Shown: positions 1-6,188 of the stretch, piece by piece
Layout of the letters: the number at the start of each line of letters is the position of its first letter
How positions within the stretch are numbered: the first letter of the stretch is position 1
From: Acidobacteriota bacterium
Lineage (GTDB): Bacteria > Acidobacteriota > Polarisedimenticolia > Polarisedimenticolales > Polarisedimenticolaceae
Assembly (NCBI GenBank): GCA_011773795.1
Contig: WVWW01000086.1
Coordinates: 42,148-50,540, forward strand
Direction: 5' to 3'
DNA: 8,393 nucleotides
Position numbers and translations under genes: made by a program
The notes under the pieces: model-generated
What the model was told of the DNA's origin: nothing
The model's input: only the letters and a program-made list of their open reading frames with translations
Database searches by the model: none

Positions 1-1281
1 GCCGTCGCGGTCGAGGTCTGCGGTGGCCAGGCCGCGCGAGATGCCGGCGGAATCCCATTCGAGCGGAACGAACCGACCGGTTCCGCTATTGAGAAAGAGC
101 TGGTTGGGCTCGACGAAACGCCGCCGGGAAGGACCGCGGTCGAACCCTCCGCTGACGCGGCCGTTGACGACGATCAGATCCTGAGTGCCGTCGAGCTCGA
201 GATCGACCGCCGCGGTCCCGAAGCCCGTGAACGGCAGGCTCTCGGTCGCGAGACCCGAAGCCCCGGTGAGATCCCGGTAGGTGGCGCCGTCGTGTCGGTA
301 CAGGGTGTTGGTCTCCGCGGCGAGGTGCGTCACGAACAGATCGGTGGCCCCGTCCGCGTCGAGATCCTCGGCCAGGACTCCCATGCCCGCTTCCGCGTCT
401 CCCGCCTGGTTGTAGGCGACACCGCGGAGCAGCGCCTCGTCCGCGAAACGCCCGCCGGCCTGTTGCACCCAGAGGTGATTGGCGTCGCCGTCGTTGACCA
501 CGTAGAGATCGACCCACCGATCTCCGTCGACATCGAACGCGACGACCCCCAGGCCGCGGCCGATCCCGCGACCGATACCGGAGGCATCGGTGACGTCCTC
601 GAAGGTCCCGTCGCCGCGATTACGGTACAGCCGGTCGGTCTGAGGCGCGAACACCGAGGGCCCGCAATAATCCGCCCGCCCCGCCGAGTCGGTGCAGCGC
701 TTGGTCGGTCGGTAGTCGACGTAGCGCGTGACGAACAGATCGAGCCAGCCGTCGCGATCGTAGTCCAGGAAAGTCGCCGAGCTCGACCAGCCGTCGAGCC
801 CCAGGCCCGAGCGCAGCGTGGAATCCAGGAAGACGCCGCCGTCATTGGTGTAGAACCGGTCCGGACCGAAGTTGGCGACGTAGACGTCGAGGTCGCCGTC
901 GTTGTCGGCATCGCCGACCGCGACGCCCATCCCGTAGCCGCGATCGTCGAGCCCGGATTCCGCGCTGGCCTCGACGAACCGCGCCCCTTCGTTCCTGAAA
1001 AAAGCGTTGGCCGGCCCGGCGGGGTCGGCCGCTCCGGTCGCCGGATCGTGATGACCGTTGGTCAGGTAGAGGTCCGCGTCTCCATCGGCGTCGGCGTCGA
1101 ACAACGCCACCCCGCCGCCCATGATCTCCGGCAAGTGGAACTCGCCCGCCGCGCCCGTCACGTGCACGAAGGAGACCTGCCACTCCGGCGCGGTTCGAAC
1201 CCACGACCCGTCGTTCGGGGGATCGGCACAAAAAGAAACGGCGCTCACCGCAAGGGCGAGCGCCGTTGATCGAACGTTCAA
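1..1281 (-). CDS. CRTAC1-type VCBS/FG-GAP repeat secreted protein, N-terminal part (3' end beyond window)
   Basis: The frame is open from 1281 to the window edge (427 codons, no stop). It carries seven calcium-binding-like D-x-D-x-D-G blades near residues 62, 124, 173, 250, 306, 360 and 421, each followed by a D-L-Y/F-V-type strand (for example FDADADG, GDADNDG, LDYDRDG). This is the seven-bladed FG-GAP/VCBS beta-propeller of CRTAC1-like extracellular proteins. Such proteins usually end in an ASPIC/UnbV domain, which would lie outside the window. The segment before blade 1 (HVTGAAGEFHLPEIMGGG) is typical of the family. The exact function is unknown; a surface or secreted binding role is inferred. 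The start is uncertain. TTG at 1281 follows a weak GGCGGA and gives a short hydrophobic leader ending in Cys18, so it may be a lipoprotein. An in-frame ATG at 1332 would overlap the upstream gene and has no ribosome site. The leader codons coincide with a terminator hairpin (1230-1267). Confidence 0.85.
   Translation of the reverse strand, partial: MNVRSTALALAVSAVSFCADPPNDGSWVRTAPEWQVSFVHVTGAAGEFHLPEIMGGGVALFDADADGDADLYLTNGHHDPATGAADPAGPANAFFRNEGARFVEASAESGLDDRGYGMGVAVGDADNDGDLDVYVANFGPDRFYTNDGGVFLDSTLRSGLGLDGWSSSATFLDYDRDGWLDLFVTRYVDYRPTKRCTDSAGRADYCGPSVFAPQTDRLYRNRGDGTFEDVTDASGIGRGIGRGLGVVAFDVDGDRWVDLYVVNDGDANHLWVQQAGGRFADEALLRGVAYNQAGDAEAGMGVLAEDLDADGATDLFVTHLAAETNTLYRHDGATYRDLTGASGLATESLPFTGFGTAAVDLELDGTQDLIVVNGRVSGGFDRGPSRRRFVEPNQLFLNSGTGRFVPLEWDSAGISRGLATADLDRDG
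1230..1267 (-). terminator. Intrinsic terminator downstream of the selenoprotein gene
   Basis: Read on the minus strand, arms at 1255-1267 and 1237-1249 pair over about 13 bp (AACGGCGCTC with GAGCGCCGTT, then GCC with GGT) around a 5-nt loop. A T-rich run (TTTCTTTTTG) follows at once. One pair is G-U in minus-strand RNA but A-C in plus-strand RNA, which supports minus-strand use. It lies 34 nt past the selenoprotein stop, yet inside the first codons of the VCBS gene if that gene starts at 1281. It could therefore terminate or attenuate transcription into that gene. Confidence 0.7.
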
Positions 1282-1300
1282 ATCGAATCCGCCGTGGTCC

Positions 1301-2344
1301 CTAGTCGAGACCTTTGCTGGCCAATTCTTCATCGATGATCGCGGCGAACTGCTCGTAGGGCACGGCGCCGTTGAGGAAGCGGCCGTTGATGAAGAACGCC
1401 GGGGTTCCGGTCACGCCCGCCGCCTGGCCATCCGTGAGGTCCTGCCGCACGTCGGCCGTGTACTTGCCCGATTCGAGGCACTCGGCGAACGCCGCGCCGT
1501 CGAGCTCCAGCTCGCCGGCGTACTTGATCAGGTTGTCCTTGTCGAGCGCCTTCTGGTTCTCGAACAGCTTGTCGTGATACTCCCAGAACTTGCCCTGGTC
1601 GGCGGCACAATTCGCCGCCTCGGCAGAGATCTGGGCGTTGTTGTGGAAGCTCAGCGGGAAGTCACGGAAGACCAGCTGAACCTTGTCACCGTACGTTTCA
1701 AGCACTCGCGTGAGAGTCGGACCGACTCTCGAACAGTACGGTCATTGAAAGTCCGAGAATTCGACGAGCGTGATCGGCGCTCCCTCGGGTCCTTTCCTCG
1801 GATCGTTGGCCGCGATCTTCACTTCCGTTCGCGGGGGTTCGATAAGGATCTCGACACCGGTCTTCTTCTTGAGATCGGCGAAGAAATCGTTCATCACCGT
1901 CTGCCGGCGCAAGTTCGTCAGGTGGTTGGTGATCTGTGCGGCAACCTGTTCGTAGGTGCGACCGCCCATCTGGGCCTGATTCTGATCGTAGAATGCCCGG
2001 ACGTCCTCATCCGTGACAGGTGCGACCCCGCCCATGACCTGGGTGCGGAGCTCGTTCTCCTCAATACCACGTCGTTCGAGCTCGGCATCGATCAGACGTT
2101 GGTTGATCATCTGATCCAGGACGCGCTTCTTCGCGTCGTAGTACGCCTGGAACGCCTTGGCGTCCCGCTTGCTGACTTCCTTGTCCAGCTCGGCGCTCGT
2201 GATCACGGTGTCGCCGACACGGGCGACGACCGACCCTTCGGCCTCTTTCCCTCCGTTGGCTTCCGATGAAGCGCAGCCGACGGCGAGCACCGCCAGGGCC
2301 AGAAACGCGACGGGCTGGACCCATCGGGCTCGTCTTACTCTCAA
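1301..2344 (-). CDS. Selenocysteine-containing SurA-N/DsbA-like lipoprotein, thiol-disulfide oxidoreductase (in-frame UGA read as Sec201)
   Basis: This is one 347-residue frame with a single internal TGA (codon 201, 1742-1744) and a TAG stop at 1301-1303. The TTG start follows a strong Shine-Dalgarno (GAGGAAGGAG, 6-nt spacing). Residues 1-24 form a lipoprotein signal (Arg-rich start, hydrophobic stretch, A-V-G-C24). Residues about 37-130 resemble the SurA N-terminal chaperone domain (ARVGDTVITSAELDKEV; VLDQMINQRLIDAELERRG), with no parvulin catalytic domain after it. From about residue 176 comes a DsbA-like thioredoxin domain: GAPITLVEFSDFQ, then U-P-Y-C204, the VFRDFPLSFH segment, and the cis-proline loop VTGTPAFFINGR (Pro315). 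The TGA replaces the nucleophilic cysteine of C-x-x-C. A hairpin of SECIS type follows 11 nt later. I infer a periplasmic, membrane-anchored thiol-disulfide oxidoreductase or isomerase. A nonsense mutation or sequencing error is the alternative, but both halves are intact and other genes here use TGA as stop. Homologs with Cys at this place are expected. Confidence 0.85.
1712..1730 (-). promoter_or_regulatory. Bacterial SECIS-type hairpin in the coding region
   Basis: On the minus-strand mRNA, GAGAGUCGGUCCGACUCUC forms a perfect stem of at least 7 bp (GAGAGUC/GACUCUC) with loop GGUCC; the outer G-C of the loop could also close. The stem begins exactly 11 nt after UGA and the loop 18 nt after it. 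Known bacterial SECIS elements have a short stem-loop at this distance with a G at the start of the apical loop. The E. coli fdhF loop contains the same GGUC that SelB contacts. The bulged U of the E. coli stem is not present. The hairpin encodes S-R-V-G-P-T-L, and uses AGA and ACT, which are unusual choices in this GC-rich DNA. Confidence 0.8.
1742..1744 (-). other. Selenocysteine (UGA) recoding codon
   Basis: TCA on the plus strand is TGA in the frame of the minus-strand gene, between GAATTCTCGGACTTTCAA (EFSDFQ) and CCGTACTGT (PYC). DsbA-like proteins have EF-x-D-F/Y-x-C-P-Y/F-C here, so UGA stands at the first catalytic Cys. The base after UGA is C, as in E. coli fdhF. Decoding would need SelB and tRNA-Sec, neither of which is encoded in this window. 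Confidence 0.83.
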
Positions 2345-2466
2345 GGGATTCTCCTTCCTCGGCGGGCATGCACGCCGCGGCTTTCATGCGGACCGTTTTA
2401 AGGTAGCATCGGCTGGCCACGGCTGCCCCGACCCCAAGGAACATACCGCAAAAGTGAGGTTCCGCC
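2345..2466. promoter_or_regulatory. Divergent intergenic region between the selenoprotein and DUF885 genes
   Basis: This 122-bp gap must hold the promoters of both divergent genes. It contains an A/T-richer stretch around 2395-2410. On the plus strand a weak pair, TTTCAT (2382-2387) and TAGCAT (2404-2409) with 16-bp spacing, could be a sigma-70-like promoter for the DUF885 gene. For the minus strand I see no convincing -35/-10 pair. GTGAGG at 2455-2460 is the likely ribosome site for the plus-strand ATG. Confidence 0.3.
2351..2360 (-). promoter_or_regulatory. Shine-Dalgarno deciding the TTG start of the selenoprotein gene
   Basis: Minus-strand GAGGAAGGAG lies 6 nt before TTG at 2344-2342. 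The next in-frame ATG is deep inside the SurA-N domain, and only the TTG start gives the complete lipoprotein signal. The TTG start is therefore preferred. Confidence 0.75.
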
Positions 2467-3813
2467 ATGCCGCGACGCCCGTCCCTCGGAAGACCTTTAC
2501 CTATTTTTTTCCGTGTCTGCGCGACTCTCGCGGTGGTTCTGATCCTGGGATGGCTGCCGGCATGTCGCGGCGAGAGCGCGCCTGAGGAGGAGACCCCCGG
2601 CATGGACACGATCGCCGAATCCTACGTCAAACTGGTGCTCGCGGTCGGCCGGATCGATCCGGACTACGTCGATGCCTACTACGGACCGCCCTCCTGGCGC
2701 AGCGAAGCCGAGAGCGCGGTGGCCTCCGCCGGCCAGTTGAAACTGCGGGCGATCTCGCTGATCGAGCAAATCGGCAAGACGGCGAAGCCCGCCGACCCGA
2801 TGGGTGCCCTACGGCACACCTACCTCTCCACCCAGCTGGCGGCTGTCAGGAGCAGACTCGACATGTTGCAGGGCGCGCGGCTGACGTTCGACGAGGAGTC
2901 CAGGGCTTTGTACGACGCGGTCGCGCCGACCCACGGCGAGGAGCACTTCCAGCGCATCCTCGACTCGCTGGAGCCGCTGCTGCCCGGCGCCGGCCCGCTG
3001 AAGGATCGCTGGGAGACGTTCCGCTCCGGTTACGTCATCCCGCCCGAGAAGTTGGACACGGTGTTTCGCGCGGCGATCGAGGCCTGCAAGGAGCGCACCG
3101 CGTCCCGGCTCGAGCTGCCCTCCGGCGAGAACTTCAGGCTCGAGTACGTGACGGACAAGAACTGGAGCGGTTACAACTGGTACCAGGGCGGTTTCGAGAG
3201 CCTGATCCAGATCAACACCGACCTGCCGATCTACATCGATCGCGCGGTCGACCTCGCCTGCCACGAGGGCTACCCCGGCCACCACGTCTACAACATGCTG
3301 CTGGAGCGGGCGCTCGTGCAGGATCGCGGCTGGATCGAGTTCTCCGTCTACCCGCTGTTCAGCCCGCAGTCGCTGATCGCGGAGGGCACCGCGAACTACG
3401 GGATCGAGATGGCGTTCCCGGGCGGCGAGCGCGTCGACTTCGAAAAGGAGGTGCTGTTTCCGCTTGCGGGGCTCGATCCCGCGAGTGCCGACCTTTATTA
3501 CGAGGCGTTGCACGCGTTGGACCGGCTTTCCTACGCCGGCAACGAGGCGGCGCGGCGCTACCTCGACGGCGAGATCGACGCCGCGCAGGCCGCCGAGTTC
3601 CTGACGCGATACGCGCTGTCCTCGCCCGACCGCGCGGCGCAGCGCGTCGGCTTTTTCGACCAGTACCGCGCCTACGTGATCAACTACAACCTGGGCCAGG
3701 ACCTCGTCCGCGCCTACATCGAGGCCGCGGGCGAGACGCCGGAGGCGCGCTGGGCGGCCTTCGAGGAACTGCTCTCGTCGCCTCGTTTGCCCTCGGGATT
3801 GAAGGTGGACTGA
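2467..3813 (+). CDS. DUF885 family putative zinc metallopeptidase, lipoprotein
   Basis: The 448-residue protein starts with a lipoprotein signal (PRRPSLGRP, hydrophobic segment about 12-30, lipobox L-P-A-C33). An acidic linker (ESAPEEETPG) follows, and then the mature domain. The DUF885 signature HEGYPGHH is at residues 266-273, and a downstream glutamate (AEGTANYG, Glu306) is a likely third metal ligand. This is an HExxxH-type variant arrangement rather than HExxH. The region DPDYVDAYYGPPSW near the N-terminus is characteristic of a shorter DUF885 subgroup; many family members are about 550-600 residues. The role is inferred as a membrane-anchored peptidase of the envelope, with unknown substrate. 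The gene is divergent from the selenoprotein gene and convergent with the zf-TFIIB gene, 9 nt away. It ends in an ordinary TGA stop, which argues against wholesale TGA reassignment. Confidence 0.85.
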   Translation: MPRRPSLGRPLPIFFRVCATLAVVLILGWLPACRGESAPEEETPGMDTIAESYVKLVLAVGRIDPDYVDAYYGPPSWRSEAESAVASAGQLKLRAISLIEQIGKTAKPADPMGALRHTYLSTQLAAVRSRLDMLQGARLTFDEESRALYDAVAPTHGEEHFQRILDSLEPLLPGAGPLKDRWETFRSGYVIPPEKLDTVFRAAIEACKERTASRLELPSGENFRLEYVTDKNWSGYNWYQGGFESLIQINTDLPIYIDRAVDLACHEGYPGHHVYNMLLERALVQDRGWIEFSVYPLFSPQSLIAEGTANYGIEMAFPGGERVDFEKEVLFPLAGLDPASADLYYEALHALDRLSYAGNEAARRYLDGEIDAAQAAEFLTRYALSSPDRAAQRVGFFDQYRAYVINYNLGQDLVRAYIEAAGETPEARWAAFEELLSSPRLPSGLKVD

Positions 3814-3822
3814 GTCGTCGAG

Positions 3823-4137
3823 CTAGTCCTTGCCGACGAAGTAGCCGAACATCTTGCCAAGAGCGCCGGGCTCCTCGAACGCGAGGATCTTCTCCGCCTC
3901 GCCGGCGTCGAGGAACATCCCGCCGCAGCTGAAGCAGTTGTCGACCTGAACGCCGCGGTACTCGACCTCGGTCAGCTCCATCCCGCACTTCGGGCAGTGC
4001 ATCCAGTGCAGCTCCTTGGCCTGGGCCTTGGTCTCCTCGGCCAGCTTCGCGTTGGCCTCGGCGCGCGCCTTGCGCAATCTCTCGATTTCTTCGCGGGCGA
4101 AGTATTCGTCTTCGGCGTTGCTGGGATCGACAGGCAT
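3823..4137 (-). CDS. Small zf-TFIIB (TFIIB-type zinc ribbon) protein
   Basis: The product is 104 residues from ATG at 4137, chosen because GGAGG lies 6 nt upstream; longer upstream starts lack a ribosome site. Residues 11-43 form a charged helix, probably coiled-coil (EYFAREEIERLRKARAEANA). The zinc ribbon follows as CPKC (Cys48, Cys51) and CFSC (Cys68, Cys71), with the family pattern G-V-x-V-D-x-C-x-x-C-G-G-M-F-L-D-x-G-E. It is cytoplasmic with no signal peptide. The biochemical role of these small bacterial zf-TFIIB proteins is not established. The hydrophobic end (LGKMFGYFVGKD) is short. It is convergent with the DUF885 gene and divergent from the amidohydrolase gene. Confidence 0.85.
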   Translation of the reverse strand: MPVDPSNAEDEYFAREEIERLRKARAEANAKLAEETKAQAKELHWMHCPKCGMELTEVEYRGVQVDNCFSCGGMFLDAGEAEKILAFEEPGALGKMFGYFVGKD

Positions 4138-4161
4138 CGTGAACCTCCGTTGAAGTCGGCT

Positions 4162-4167
4162 ATTGTA
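4162..4167 (-). promoter_or_regulatory. Candidate -10 box for the zf-TFIIB gene
   Basis: Minus-strand TACAAT (5 of 6 to TATAAT) lies about 25 nt upstream of the ATG at 4137. It would give a leader of roughly 18-20 nt that includes the GGAGG. No good -35 match is visible, so this is tentative. Confidence 0.35.
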
Positions 4168-4205
4168 CCCTGGAAACGCGGGCCTGTTCGATGGGAGGAG
4201 CACGT

Positions 4206-5546
4206 ATGCGTCGCATGGTTTGGGTCGCGACCCTCGTATTCACGGTGACCCTGTTTCCCGGCGCCTCGAAAGCCGCGGTCACGGCCCTGGTCGGCGGCAA
4301 GCTGATCGACGGGTTCGGCGGACCGCCGGTCGCCGACAGCGTGATCCTGATCGAGGGCGAGCGCATCATCGCGGTCGGGACCGTGAAGACGCTCGAGGTG
4401 CCCGACGGGGCGGAGATCATCTCCACCGAAGGCATGAGCGTGCTGCCGGGCCTCTGGGACATGCACGTCCACCTGATGATCACCGGTCACGCCGATTACG
4501 GTTACTGGGACGTGACCTACCCGCCGCTGTTCGAGTCCGTGATCATGCCCGCCTCGGCACACCAGCTCCTGCTGGCCGGCGTGACCAGCGCGCGCGACCT
4601 GGGCGCGCCGCTCGCCGAGTCCATCGCGGTGCGCGACGCGATCAACGCGGGCGAGATCCCGGGCCCGACGATGTACATGTCGGGGCCGTTCCTCCAGCAC
4701 GAGCCCTACCCCGGCACCGAGCAGTTCCGCTGGGGCGTCGACGGGGCCGAAGACGCACGCGCCAAGGTGCGCAAGCTCGCGGAGGCCGGCGTCGACGTCA
4801 TCAAGCTGATCGATCAGGACCAGATGACAATGGAGGAGGTCCACGCGGTCGTCGATGAGGCTCACGAGTACGGGTTGACCGTCGCCGCGCACGGGCACCG
4901 GCCGGACGAGATCCTGCGGGGCCTGAAGGCCGGGGTGGACTGCTTCGAGCACACCGGGCTGGCCACCGCGCCGCGCTACCCCGACGTGGTGGTCGAGGCG
5001 ATCCGCAACCGCACGGCCAAGATGAACCTCGGCCCGCTGTTCTGGACACCGACGATCGAGGGGCTGTTCAACTACGAATACGTCCGCGACAACCCGGAAC
5101 TCCTCGACGATCCGTCCTGGCACCTCGGCCTGACGCCCGACATCATCGCCGATATCCGCGCTTCGATCCGCCACCCCGACCGGTTGCCCTACTTCCAGAT
5201 CACCCCACAGCGCCGCCCGACGTTGAAGACCAAGTTCGACCAGCTGCGCGAGGCCGGCGTGACGCTGCTGATCGGCACCGACAGCGGCATCCCGATGAAG
5301 TTCCACAGCCAGTCGACCTGGAACGAGCTCGACATCTGGGTCCGCGAGCTGGGCGTCGAGCCGATGGAGGCGATCCGAGCGGCGACCTACTGGCCCTCGG
5401 TGCTGATGGAGGTGTCGGAAGATGTCGGCACGATCAGCGAGGGCAAGTACGCCGACATCATCGCGGTGCGCGGCGACGTGTTGCGTTACATCAACCTGCT
5501 GCGCGACGTCGATCTCGTGATCAAGCACGGGAAGCGCTACAAGTGA
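4206..5546 (+). CDS. Secreted amidohydrolase family protein (imidazolonepropionase/prolidase-like)
   Basis: ATG at 4206 is preferred over ATG at 4191 because GGGAGGAG lies 5 nt before it. The product has 446 residues. Residues 1-24 are a signal peptide (MRRMVWVATLVF..., cleavage near S-K-A-A). The amidohydrolase TIM-barrel metal site is visible: H87-x-H89 in WDMHVHL, Lys200 in DVIKLI (candidate carboxylated lysine), His229 in AAHGH, His249 in FEHTG, and Asp359 in GTDSG. The N-terminal small beta-domain (LVGGKLIDGFGGPPVADSVILIEGERI) and the C-terminal return (ISEGKYADIIAVRGD) are complete. The family includes Xaa-Pro dipeptidases and imidazolonepropionase-like enzymes, and the substrate cannot be told from sequence. 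Export suggests peptide or amide turnover in the periplasm. It is the first gene of a tight plus-strand run, and 10 nt separate it from the next gene. Confidence 0.88.
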   Translation: MRRMVWVATLVFTVTLFPGASKAAVTALVGGKLIDGFGGPPVADSVILIEGERIIAVGTVKTLEVPDGAEIISTEGMSVLPGLWDMHVHLMITGHADYGYWDVTYPPLFESVIMPASAHQLLLAGVTSARDLGAPLAESIAVRDAINAGEIPGPTMYMSGPFLQHEPYPGTEQFRWGVDGAEDARAKVRKLAEAGVDVIKLIDQDQMTMEEVHAVVDEAHEYGLTVAAHGHRPDEILRGLKAGVDCFEHTGLATAPRYPDVVVEAIRNRTAKMNLGPLFWTPTIEGLFNYEYVRDNPELLDDPSWHLGLTPDIIADIRASIRHPDRLPYFQITPQRRPTLKTKFDQLREAGVTLLIGTDSGIPMKFHSQSTWNELDIWVRELGVEPMEAIRAATYWPSVLMEVSEDVGTISEGKYADIIAVRGDVLRYINLLRDVDLVIKHGKRYK

Positions 5547-5556
5547 TAGGCTCCGC

Positions 5557-5832
5557 ATGATGGCTCGCATCGAAGTCACACGACTCACCGACGACACGTT
5601 TCGCGTGGAGGTCCACGAAGGGGGCGGCTCGAGTTCACACGAGGTGACGGCGTCCGCCGCCGACGTGCAGCGCTACGGCGGGGAGGTCGGCGCGGAGAAA
5701 TTGATCGAGGCGTCGTTCCGGTTCCTGCTCGAGCGCGAGCCGAAGGAGTCGATCCTGGCGCGCTTCGACCTGCCGGTGATCGAGCGCTACTTCCCCGAGT
5801 ACCCGCGAGAGATCCGCGGCAAGCTGGACTAG
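5557..5832 (+). CDS. Small conserved-type protein of unknown function
   Basis: The product is 91 residues, starting at 5557 or at the second Met (5560); the ribosome site is weak. The N-terminal half is predicted beta (ARIEVTRLTDDTFRVEVHEGGG) and the rest helical (ADVQRYGGEVGAEKLIEASFRFLLERE), ending in a proline-rich acidic stretch (RYFPEYPREIRGKLD). There is no signal peptide, no cysteine and no recognised motif. The pattern of a short strand-rich module with a helix containing a Leu-Leu-Glu-Arg-Glu patch resembles small cytosolic proteins annotated as hypothetical. Tight linkage (10 nt after the amidohydrolase, 2 nt before the cupin) argues that it is real and cotranscribed. Confidence 0.7.
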   Translation: MMARIEVTRLTDDTFRVEVHEGGGSSSHEVTASAADVQRYGGEVGAEKLIEASFRFLLEREPKESILARFDLPVIERYFPEYPREIRGKLD

Positions 5833-5834
5833 CC

Positions 5835-6143
5835 GTGCCCGTCGAAAGGTGGAACGCCGAGCGGGACGGCGAGCCGACCGAGCGAGCGCTGCGCGAGAAG
5901 CTCGAGGCCCGCGGCTACAGCGTGTCCTGCTACACCTACCCGCCGGGGACCTACTTTCCGGATCACACGCACGCCGTGGACAAGATCGACGCCGTGCTGT
6001 CGGGCCGTTTCCGGCTGATCCTCGAGGGCGAGGAGGCGGTGCTCGAGGCGGGAGACTGCATCGAGGTGCCCCGCGGCGCCGTGCACAGCGCCGAGGTGGT
6101 CGGCGACGAGCCCGTCGTCAGCCTGGACGCGATTCGAGGCTAG
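5835..6143 (+). CDS. Small single-domain cupin protein
   Basis: GTG start, 2 nt after the previous stop, 102 residues. It has one cupin barrel. Motif 1 includes PPGTYFPDHTHAVDKIDAVLSG, with His44 and His46; the usual glutamate position is Lys50, flanked by Asp49 and Asp52. Motif 2 is G73-D-C-I-E-V-P79-R-G81-A-V-H84. Three of the four usual metal ligands are therefore clear and the fourth is substituted. It has no signal peptide and is probably cytoplasmic. Such cupins may bind a metal and a small ligand or act as dioxygenase-like or sensor proteins, and the role here is unknown. The very short spacing suggests translational coupling with the upstream small gene. Confidence 0.85.
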   Translation: MPVERWNAERDGEPTERALREKLEARGYSVSCYTYPPGTYFPDHTHAVDKIDAVLSGRFRLILEGEEAVLEAGDCIEVPRGAVHSAEVVGDEPVVSLDAIRG

Positions 6144-6144
6144 G

Positions 6145-6165
6145 GCGCTTCGGAAGCGCTATACT
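6145..6165 (+). promoter_or_regulatory. Hairpin followed by TATACT box in the cupin-DUF2846 gap
   Basis: GCGCTT-CGG-AAGCGC (6145-6159) is a 6-bp perfect hairpin starting just at the cupin stop. TATACT (6160-6165) follows immediately and resembles a -10 box, 24 nt before the ATG at 6189. There is no T-run, so it is not a good terminator. No clear -35 lies 16-18 nt upstream. It may be a weak internal promoter for the DUF2846 gene, or only an mRNA structure in a longer operon. Confidence 0.3.
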
Positions 6166-6188
6166 CCGCGGCAGAGGAGGCACGAATC

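Noticed and set aside
1190..1200. GGTTCGAACC resembling a tRNA T-arm
   Set aside because: No acceptor stem, anticodon arm or matching T-stem surrounds it, and it lies inside the VCBS coding frame. It is not a tRNA-Sec gene.
292..1269. A 325-codon open frame on the plus strand
   Set aside because: It is opposite the VCBS repeat gene, and its repetitive Val/Glu/Arg text mirrors the Asp-rich repeats.
1301..1705. A separate 134-residue DsbA fragment gene with its own GTG start
   Set aside because: It is in frame with the upstream ORF, lacks a ribosome site and the active-site motif, and begins in the middle of a thioredoxin fold. It is the 3' part of the selenoprotein gene.
1742..1744. A nonsense mutation or genetic code with TGA as a sense codon
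   Set aside because: TGA ends the DUF885 and amidohydrolase genes normally, so it is not reassigned everywhere. A random mutation is unlikely to hit the catalytic Cys codon with a SECIS-like hairpin at the exact distance. A sequencing error cannot be fully excluded.
1121..2269. A 382-codon plus-strand open frame
   Set aside because: It is a shadow of the selenoprotein gene, with no ribosome site and no domain recognised.
2809..3513. A 234-codon minus-strand open frame
   Set aside because: It is antisense to the DUF885 peptidase over its catalytic motif and has low-complexity shadow composition.
3972..5597. A 541-codon open frame on the minus strand
   Set aside because: It is antisense to the amidohydrolase, whose metal-site motifs are complete, and its composition (His/Asp/Val/Arg-rich, low complexity) is typical of a shadow frame in GC-rich DNA.
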